From Agrocybe praecox (taxonomy: Eukaryota > Basidiomycota > Agaricomycetes > Agaricales > Agrocybaceae), in NCBI GenBank assembly GCA_964017145.1, contig CAXHKQ010000208.1, positions 1 through 26,256 on the forward strand: a DNA stretch of 26,256 nucleotides, given 5' to 3'. Below, one piece after another: positions 1 to 6,797 of the stretch. Every line of letters starts with the position of its first letter. Within the stretch, counting starts at the first letter, position 1. Both the position numbers and the translations under genes were made by a program. The notes below the pieces were generated by a model. It ran no database searches. It was given only the letters and a program-made list of their open reading frames with translations, and was not told where the DNA came from.

Positions 1-1215
1 AAAACGGAATTAGAAATGATAAAATTCGAACGATAAAATCTAGTCCCGGAAATCTCTGTTCATCTTTTTGTTTGTTCCGGGACCAATACTGGCAATTTTG
101 ACGATACGATATATCGGTAAATCGGTATACAATATTTCCCGGTATTTTGAAGACATTTTCGAAAATTTCCAATGTATATTTTTTATTTTTTATAGATTTC
201 CATTACAATTTCAGGTGATTTCATATTATTACTAGGATCAAACCCTTGAAATAACAACATTTTTACGAGAATCGAAACCTTGCACCTGGCAAACGGTCCG
301 GTTCGCTATCGATAGGTATACATATCCATTACTTTTGAAATGTTAAAATCGCTGAATCGATCCTTCGAGGCACACCATGCAGCAAGTCATATTCGATTGA
401 TTTGAAGAAAATCTAAGCGGTGCTCAGCAAGGGCGAGGCTCATCGACCCAATTGTTCTTATATTTCATGGATGCTGGTATAACAAGTTAACCTCATACGT
501 TTTGAACCAAATCTTGATTGTCCTTTACTGTCAGTGAAGCGTTGGGGAGCAAAAGGGGACATAAATTGTGGTGCGTTTCCCATACTGGCGATTAGTACTA
601 GAAAATCTACTATTTTAAATTTACGCATATTCGATACGCATATTCGTAAGATAAATCTATTTTTTAATGAAATGAAGCTATTGGTCAGTTATATACTTTT
701 TCTTGAAAAACCCCATTGATAAATAATTATCACAAGGGACCCTAAAAAAGCGTGCCTTCCTTTGCATTGTTTATTAAAATCCCAGGGCCTCTCGATTTTT
801 TTCAGATACAAATTCTCATAAACCAGACGTGGGACAGCATTATCATTATTACAAAAGAGAATTATATTTTATCTCGAATAAGGTCTTAAACCAAACACGA
901 TTTCTTCGATGAGCAAATTGAAGGCTCTCAATGTGTATATTGGCAATTGTAACGATTGCATATTGTCCCCAGATGTCCAAAGCATTTGAAAATGTTTTTC
1001 AATATTTTTTACATCGACTCTACAACGAGCTTTACAATCTCTAGGGTATGATCCTAGTGATTAAAATAATTTGTTCAATAATTTCTGTGATTTCCCTTCA
1101 TGGTTCGGCAGAAATGAACTCCTATACATTTCTGCACTGCAATATTCGATTAACAAATTAAATCTGCAGAAAAGGTCTATCAATAGATAGTTAGCAATTC
1201 CCTCGAAAGTCGTAC
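1..1215. other. GEF intron sequence, left end
   Basis: This is AT-rich non-coding DNA immediately downstream (minus strand) of the Dbl-homology exon, so it is presumably its next intron. I see no exon here. Two stretches, about 85-185 and 938-1010, share a loose pattern (TGGCAATTxTxACGAT followed by AATATTT-type runs) and may be old copies of one repeat. Positions 421-705 resemble a second stretch at 3503-3682, listed separately. Confidence 0.5.
421..705 (+). repeat. Interspersed repeat, copy A
   Basis: It shares ordered blocks with 3503-3682: a GGGCGA..CTCATCGACC block at the left, a central CTGGCGATTAGTACTA..AGAAAAT block, and ATGAAGCT..TGGT.AGT.ATATA at the right. The blocks keep their order but differ in spacing, as in two diverged copies of a dispersed element. 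No long ORF and no clear terminal repeats are visible, so the class is unknown. Confidence 0.5.
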
Positions 1216-1463
1216 CTTCATATACTGCATCATCTTGTTCAGACAGTCCACGTACAGCGTCTCGCTCCCGATAATACTCGCGCAAATCCCCCGAATCGCT
1301 GTGCTCCGCTGGTTGGTCGCCACCGCCGGCCCAGCCACCTCACCCTCCAGAATCGTCTCCGACATCTTCCGTCTCCTCTGCATGCTCGGCGTCATCGCTG
1401 CCCCGGCGCCCGGTCCATCATCCCTCGATATCGTGCGCATCAGTGGAGGCACATCCGACTCGC
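1216..1463 (-). CDS. RhoGEF exon: start of Dbl-homology (DH) domain
   Basis: This is an internal exon read on the minus strand. It is bounded by an acceptor (CTACATAG before GCGAGTCGG) and a donor (ATGAAG before GTACGA). It begins with the last two bases of a split Gly codon and ends on a codon boundary, giving 82 codons after the split one. The translation starts ESDVPPLMRT, passes a polar linker (QRRRKMSETILEGEV) and ends ICASIIGSETLYVDCLNKMM followed by QYMK. The pattern I-x2-I-I-x-S-E-x2-Y-V-x2-L fits conserved region 1 of Dbl-homology domains, which catalyse GDP/GTP exchange on Rho GTPases. The phase matches exactly the exon at 11475-12179. Assignment to the ARHGEF10 branch is a guess from the overall layout. 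The rest of the DH and PH domains would lie beyond position 1. Confidence 0.75.
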
Positions 1464-2886
1464 CTATGTAGATGAACGAAAGTGGGAGAGAGAGACACTT
1501 GTTGGTTGAAAACTGTTTGTTCTTGTATATACGCAATGGCTAACAATATCAAGCTACCAAGACACTATCTCATTTGATCAGAACTCGGTGCTGACTTAAA
1601 AAAACAAATGATGCAATTCGAGATAACCATATCTCCGATTTACGATATAGTTAGACTTTTTATGAACAAATCACAGTGAATGTTTTAAATTCCATTCCAA
1701 AGTTAGCCTTGCGTATCTGTATTTAGCACTAAATGTGGATTTGCTGTACTCGACTGCAAACCAGGACAAAACAATCTCATAAATTATGTTGAGTTGAAAT
1801 ATTGTTTTAGAAATTAAAGGTATTGATCCGCACTACATTTTCTAGAGAGACATTTCGAGATATTGCCACCAGGTGGCGCAGGACTGTCGATATTTGTCGA
1901 TATTTTATTTCAATAGGTTTTAACAGAGGCCCGAATTGATTTTGATATACGAACTCTCCAATTTCGATATCCTACAAACAATACATATTTTATCGATTTT
2001 TTTCAACTCATTTCAAACTAATAAATCGCAATCCAAAAATTCAGTTATTTTGATAACTTTAATGTGCATCTTCGAAGCTACAATTCAATGACTTCTGGAT
2101 ATCCAAACCAAAAAAACAAAAACCGTTAAGTTTATAAACTATTTACAAAACATCTGTATCCAAGAATCCATCATAGCTCAAGTTTTCCGAAAGTAAGAGT
2201 CCAATAAGATCAAATATAACAGAGACAAATTTGAATTGTATAGGATAACACAAAAATAATTTTCAACAAGATATTGAATAAAGTTAATTGGGAGGTGTGT
2301 TCTACGTGATAAACTCACAAACCATTGTTAAATATGGGGTTTCACTCGATTTTTGGCATAATCAAAAGTTAATCGTAATGTGGCCACCCTGTATATCATA
2401 TTTATGAATGAGAAAGTGCTAAATTTCCTCAATAGCTCTGCGGTGTTTCAATGTGTTGTCAATTTTTAATTGTCAAATTTTAATCTCAACAAATCGTTGC
2501 TATTTCCGCGCCTAAAACTAAATATTTTTTAATTGACACTGCATTTCCACATTACGTTTTTAGTATATATTTTCAGGAAAATTTGTGAACATATTCTGAA
2601 TAAATATTTTGAAACGAACTTATTAGTGAGATGAACACTTATACAATTATTAAAAAGGCATGAAAGAGCCAAAGGGGAGAGGAAGCGCAAAAGAGTCTGA
2701 AAAAGAAAAAAATAGGGGACAAGGGGCCTGTAGCGAGGCTCTATTCTAATGCCCTATTATGGCGAGGATTCGATAACGTGAACAGTTTTTTTAACGACAG
2801 TAAATAGTGTTACCCTTTTCTCTAAAGTTCGAAACCGGTTAAGTTATTTTGTCCAGCCATGTTATTTTTTTCACAAGCATCTCGTA
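1464..2886. other. GEF intron sequence without visible genes
   Basis: This is AT-rich intron DNA between the DH exon and the nested secreted-protein gene. I found no ORF with coding character and no RNA gene. The only distinct item is a CTCF-like motif at 1866-1879. Confidence 0.5.
1866..1879 (+). promoter_or_regulatory. CTCF-like insulator motif
   Basis: The 14 bases CCACCAGGTGGCGC match the CTCF core consensus CCASYAGRKGGCRS at every position. CTCF exists in mosquitoes and marks insulators and domain borders. The site lies in the large GEF intron about 1.4 kb upstream of the nested plus-strand gene, where a boundary would make sense. Function is inferred from the motif only. Confidence 0.5.
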
Positions 2887-3178
2887 GAAAATCTTCAAAT
2901 ATATTTTTGTACTGGTAAATGTAAAACGATGTGACCCAACATCCGCCTGCTTCATCAAGTTCAGATTATGTCAATTGTGCACCTGTTTCATGAACACCAA
3001 ACCTGCATGCATTTTCGGCATCGAACATGAAAATCTGCAAATTTATTTGTGTTGAGGTAATGTAAAACAATGTGACCTACACATAACATCCGTCTGCTTC
3101 ATCGTACAACCGATTATGACAAATCTACACCTGTTGAATACACACCAAACCATCCATGCATGTTCGGCACCGAATTCA
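2887..3178 (+). repeat. Diverged tandem duplication upstream of nested gene
   Basis: Two adjacent copies, about 2887-3028 and 3029-3178, share ordered blocks: GAAAATCT.CAAAT, TAATGTAAAAC.ATGTGACC, ACATCCG.CTGCTTCATC, ATTATG..AA and ACACCAAACC followed by TTCGGCA.CGAA. The second copy ends a few bases before the TATA box of the secreted-protein gene, so the duplicated block is promoter-proximal. Either copy could hold tissue-specific binding sites. Confidence 0.7.
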
Positions 3179-3181
3179 TCG

Positions 3182-3188
3182 TATAAAC
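3182..3188 (+). promoter_or_regulatory. TATA box of nested secreted-protein gene
   Basis: TATAAAC lies 47 bases before the ATG at 3235. With the usual 25-30 base spacing, transcription would start near 3210 and leave a 5' UTR of only about 25 bases. This is plausible for a strongly expressed secretory-tissue gene but is not proven. Confidence 0.5.
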
Positions 3189-3234
3189 AGCGTGCACGAT
3201 CGGCAGACAAATCACACACACCCAAACCTTCACC

Positions 3235-3447
3235 ATGGTTACTCTACGATTTGTGACTTCGGTCCTCATTGCTACCCTACTCGCATGCCTCAGTAGTCTG
3301 GCTATCTCGCCTCCAACGCAAGACTTTGATCTGCTGCTCGCCGACTTGGGACGCCTTGCGGACGGTTTTCTGCAGCGCAATCCGCTGGGCGAAGGTCCGC
3401 TCGAAGCGCTGAACTTTATCCAGGCTGTCAACCAATACGGCCAGCAG
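3235..3447 (+). CDS. Secreted protein, exon 1 (signal peptide)
   Basis: The exon starts at an ATG in good context (CTTCACCATGG). It encodes 71 residues: a signal peptide (MVTLRFVTSVLIATLLACLS, then likely cleavage near SLA) and a polar mature start with ISPPTQDFDLLLADLGRLA. Reading straight on gives VRQ and a stop at 3459. The frame instead joins perfectly to 4688 if CAG at 3445-3447 is the exon end and GTTCGT the donor. That donor departs from the usual GTRAGT. The gene lies in a GEF intron on the opposite strand. I do not recognise the family; size, signal peptide and short TATA-driven leader suggest a gland or reproductive-tract secretion. Confidence 0.75.
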
Positions 3448-3502
3448 GTTCGTCAATAAATGATATCGTACTATAGTCATATACTGATTCCACAAAAGTC
3501 TA

Positions 3503-3682
3503 TGCAAGGGCGAAACTCATCGACCTAATTTTTGGAATTGTGTGTCCCACGACCCACTGGCGATTAGTACTACTACTAGAAAATACGTTTTTTTTTACGT
3601 TGACTAAATGAATAGGAATAATCATGAGGTAAAACATGTACATATCCTATGAGATGAAGCTTCTGGTGAGTGATATAACAAC
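3503..3682 (+). repeat. Interspersed repeat, copy B
   Basis: This is the counterpart of 421-705, with the GGGCGAAACTCATCGACC, CTGGCGATTAGTACTA and ATGAAGCTTCTGGTGAGT blocks in the same order. It lies just inside the 5' end of the nested gene's intron. Confidence 0.5.
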
Positions 3683-3721
3683 CAAACGATAACATGTAAA
3701 CACAAATAGCTATTTGGTCTC

Positions 3722-3925
3722 TTTATCAAACGCGTCGAAGAACTAATATAACCAAGCACAAAAACAACTAGTTCTCAAATCGCATAGAGGAAAAAACACC
3801 GATCACTCTGCCCGCGTGCGAGCAGAATGTTGGCTTGACAGTGATCACTCTTTCAGTGAAGCGCCGCTCTAGTTCTAGTAAAAAGCTGCCTGTTTGAGTG
3901 AAACTTGTCGTGATGATATACTGTA
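3722..3925 (+). repeat. SINE-like body, truncated copy
   Basis: It runs parallel to 4037-4275: TTTATCAAACGCGTCG, then AGTTCTCAAA.CGCA, AAAAAACACCG.ATCACTCTGC-type blocks, GTTGGCTTGACAGT, and CTGTTTGAGTGAAACT to GATATACTG. It lacks the tRNA-like head and the RTE-like tail of the neighbouring SINE, so it is probably an older 5'-truncated copy of the same family. Confidence 0.6.
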
Positions 3926-3954
3926 AATAACAATCAATGCATACTACTAGTACA

Positions 3955-4369
3955 CGACGACGCGATGGTAGAGTGGGTAGCGTAGTCGTGTTTTGGAATC
4001 ACAAGTTGTTGGTTCGAATCCCCGAAAACCCTCAAATTTATCAAACGCGTCGTCAAAAACTGGGAACTGTGTAATCAGCAATAAACAGGTTGCTATACAC
4101 AAAAAACAATAAGTTCTCAAAGCGCAGATTGGAAAAAACACCGTATCACTCTGCCCGTGTGTGAGCAGACACGTAAATGTTGGCTTGACAGTCTCTCTTT
4201 CAGTGTAGCGCTAAGCGCTGTTTTCGTAAAAAAAAGCTCCTGTTTGAGTGAAACTGCCCTGTTTGATATACTGGTGCCTATCAACAGTAAAATAATCTGT
4301 AGAAGCTTCGTATTACAAATACAGCCGCCCAACACTTCTTCATGGGGTAAATGGATGTAGATGATGATG
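3955..4369 (+). mobile_element. tRNA-derived SINE with 9-bp target duplication
   Basis: ACTAGTACA at 3946-3954 is repeated at 4370-4378 and brackets a 415-base element. The head carries Pol III promoter boxes: an A box, TGGTAGAGTGGG (3966-3977), and a perfect B box, GGTTCGAATCC (4011-4021). The body is 4037-4275. The tail (about 4328-4369) reads CCAACACTTCTTCATGGGGT, then a GGATGTA segment, ending in GATGATGATG. This resembles the 3' end of the RTE at 14134-17585 (CCGACACCCCTTAATGGGGT, then GGATGTA). Such shared tails are known to let SINEs use the reverse transcriptase of a LINE partner. The tRNA-like fold is degenerate, so it is not called as a functional tRNA. Confidence 0.75.
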
Positions 4370-4687
4370 ACTAGTACATTTGTACATGGAGAGGAGGGAC
4401 GAACACCAAGCCATTAATCTGATCTATGCGAGGCTCGACAGCTTTGCTATGGCAGAGCTTTTTGCTGCCTGATTGTTAGTGACCACTATCGAGTTTAAAA
4501 TTTATGCATTACACGACATTTAAATGTAGGATACGAATCGCAAGTTCAAGTGAATGTGTATAGCTAGCCTATATTTTAATCATACTGATTCGCTTTCTCA
4601 AGGGAGAGAAACTCCGTACAGAAAAACCAAAGTTCAAAGCTCAATCAATGCCATTTTTGTGTTACCACTTTGCTTTGCGGCTCGCAG

Positions 4688-5164
4688 GTTCGTCAAACAG
4701 CGCGCACAAATTTCTACGGCTCCATCGACTCGGAACTCGCTGAGTTGAGCGCACTGATCGCCGATGGCGATCTGGACGAACCGTTGCAACGGCTGTCCGA
4801 CATCTACGCGACCCAGCTGCTGGGCCAGCGCATCGCAATGGCGCAGTTCCAGCGACTGTATGCCGTTGGGTTGCAGCGATTAGTCGAAGAATTCGGTGCG
4901 CAGACGCAACTGACGCAAATGTTGGATGGTTCGCCTGAGGCGGTTGCCAGGACGTACGTTGAGGCCGCCGCCCAGTTCGAGCAGTTGCTCGGAGACTTTC
5001 GCGAGGCAGCCGAATGGTCCGACGATTTGGTGGGCGATTGGTCGGTGCTGGCGAGCGACTGTAGGGATTTGATAGTGGGTGTGTCTGAGCGTAGTTTGGC
5101 CAACCAGTGCCAGGGCGATGTGGCGCTCGGGCAGTTGTTGGAGCCGCTGTGGCAGCAGTGTTGA
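4688..5164 (+). CDS. Secreted protein, exon 2
   Basis: This is the terminal exon, starting after GCTCGCAG and ending with TGA at 5162-5164. It adds 158 residues, giving a 229-residue preprotein. The exon is GC-rich against AT-rich surroundings and codes VRQTARTNFYGSIDSELAEL, then mostly amphipathic helical sequence (LQRLSDIYATQLLGQRIAMA; YVEAAAQFEQLLGDF). It has three Cys near the C-terminus (SDC, NQCQ and the final QQC), an odd number that leaves one free or available for dimerisation. There is no membrane segment after the signal peptide. No family is recognised. I see no AATAAA close downstream. Confidence 0.75.
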   Translation, partial: VRQTARTNFYGSIDSELAELSALIADGDLDEPLQRLSDIYATQLLGQRIAMAQFQRLYAVGLQRLVEEFGAQTQLTQMLDGSPEAVARTYVEAAAQFEQLLGDFREAAEWSDDLVGDWSVLASDCRDLIVGVSERSLANQCQGDVALGQLLEPLWQQC

Positions 5165-5885
5165 AACGGGATAGTAATTGAAGTGATGCAGTAATGCAAT
5201 AGCCTGGTTGATGAACTTTAATTACGCCAAATGTTACCAAATGTTATAGTCAAGGTCCGGAACTACTTCCCAAAAAAGGCATTTAATGACCTTCAAATAC
5301 ATAGTGAGTAGCTAAAAAAACGTGAAAAAAGAACAAATGGACTAAAACCATCATCTCTCAATGATATTTTGAATTGTACAAATTTGTTTGTTACAATGAT
5401 GTACCGAATTACATTTTATTCATATTTTATGTAAAATGATTGGCAACAAAAAACAAGTTCGATAGGAAATCAAATTTGAAACCGTTTAAGTCTTCACCAA
5501 ATATTGACTTTATCATAAAAATATTCGTTCCACAAGACGCCTCCTCCGGATAAGTTGAACATTGGCCACCCAGTTAACAAACAAGATCCGAAATCGAAGC
5601 AGATCTACATATTTCGCCGTAGCATGTGCTTAATATATTATCTATCGAACATCTCATCAGGCTATATAGATCGTATTCATAACGTATTGCAATCATCTGA
5701 TTGAGATGTTGTGGGGACATCTCAATCGGAAAATTGTCTAGTTGTTATTGGTAGTGCGACGTGATCAACCACACATCGCGGAAGCGCAATAAAAAAGTCA
5801 GCCCACCAAGGCACTCAACCGGCCCATCAAATATTCACCCACTCGCGATGAGCGATGATCCATATAAAATTAATTTGTGCTGTTT
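5165..5885. other. Spacer between nested gene and RTE copy
   Basis: AT-rich sequence containing the 3' flank of the secreted-protein gene and more GEF intron. No convincing gene, RNA or repeat is visible here. Confidence 0.4.
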
Positions 5886-6554
5886 AATTAAAACTAAATG
5901 TTCAGCTGCTAAACCGGCCCGCAGTGAGAAACTAATTCATATCACTGCTTAATAGAGAGTTATCGGCAGTGCAACCAGCACTGTCGGTAGGTGAGAAATG
6001 GTCCTCGCTTCTCGGTGCATACCATCGCACCGGCCACCAATTTCTGCGTCCCGATCCAACGAGAAAGTAGGGATGGATCTCGGACAACACCTGGAGCAAA
6101 ATCCAAGACAAAAAGGCAGCTTGGATCTCATTGCGACCGCGACCGACTGCGACCGACAGTAACCGTTCTTCTCTTTACAGTTTATAGGATCTGCAACGTC
6201 AGGTGGAGTGTTCTGATTTGCGAAACAACACCTGCAATCCATCTTCCTTTGGGAATGGAGTTTGAACTCCGATGCTCCCTCTAGCAATGAGATCAAGAAA
6301 GCACATCAGCACCTCAAGAACAACAAAGCTCCTGGATTAGACGGTTTACCAGTCGAGCTGCTGAAGGCCGATGTCGATTTGGCTGCACAACATCTGCAGC
6401 CAGTGCTCTAGGTTGTTTGGGACACCGAGACCATCCCTTCTGGATGGAAAGAAGATTTGGTAGTGAAGCTGCCGAAGAAGACTACTACTAATAGAAGACT
6501 ATTTGAGCAATTGCTCGAATTGGCGAGGCATCACGATCTTGAATACCATCTCAA
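5886..6554 (+). pseudogene. RTE retrotransposon fragment, 5' part of interrupted copy
   Basis: It matches 15409-16284 of the intact RTE almost base for base (EN-RT linker and early RT). It is 5'-truncated and broken. About 215 bases corresponding to roughly 15721-15935 are missing after CAACGTCAGG. A second gap of some 15-20 bases follows CATCTTCC. A Gln codon is now TAG at 6409-6411, and GAAGAAG is followed by an unrelated ACTACTACTAATAGAAG insertion. It stops at ACCATCTCAA and resumes at 9868 with AGATCGTGG, exactly where the intact copy continues. The two pieces are therefore one insertion split by the CR1 element. Confidence 0.9.
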
Positions 6555-6797
6555 GTTTTTTCTACGTCCCTACTGTGCTACTGTTCTGAATTCGACAACC
6601 CTGTCGTGTTTCGACTACCCCGTCATATACCCCATCGTGTTATCATCGTCCGTCGTTGTTACGTTGATAACGAGCACCCTCGATCGTCCACTGCTGTGCC
6701 TGCGTATTGCTGTTGTTGCTGCCTGTTTCGTTCGTCTCGCTGCTCGCTGCTCGCCGCTGTTCGCTTCGTACACTCGTTCGCTCGCTCATCGCCTACG

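Larger units (their letters stand above)
3448..4687 (+). other. Intron of secreted-protein gene, flanked by 13-bp direct repeat
   Basis: This 1,240-base phase-0 intron starts GTTCGT and ends with a pyrimidine-rich tract and GCTCGCAG. The 13 bases GCAGGTTCGTCAA occur at 3444-3456 across the donor and again at 4684-4696 across the acceptor, so both splice sites sit inside the two copies. The interior is mostly repeats: one interspersed repeat copy (3503-3682), a truncated SINE-like copy (3722-3925) and a TSD-flanked SINE (3955-4369). Confidence 0.7.

Noticed and set aside
534..719. 61-codon ORF in the left intron
   Set aside because: It lies inside an interspersed repeat and has no coding signature.
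3957..4021. Possible functional tRNA gene
   Set aside because: The A and B boxes are good but the T stem and acceptor pairing are poor, and the sequence is the head of a TSD-flanked SINE.
4662..5240. 192-codon minus-strand ORF opposite exon 2 of the secreted protein
   Set aside because: It is Arg/Pro/Thr-rich antisense shadow of a GC-rich exon, with no domain, while the plus strand has signal peptide and splice logic.
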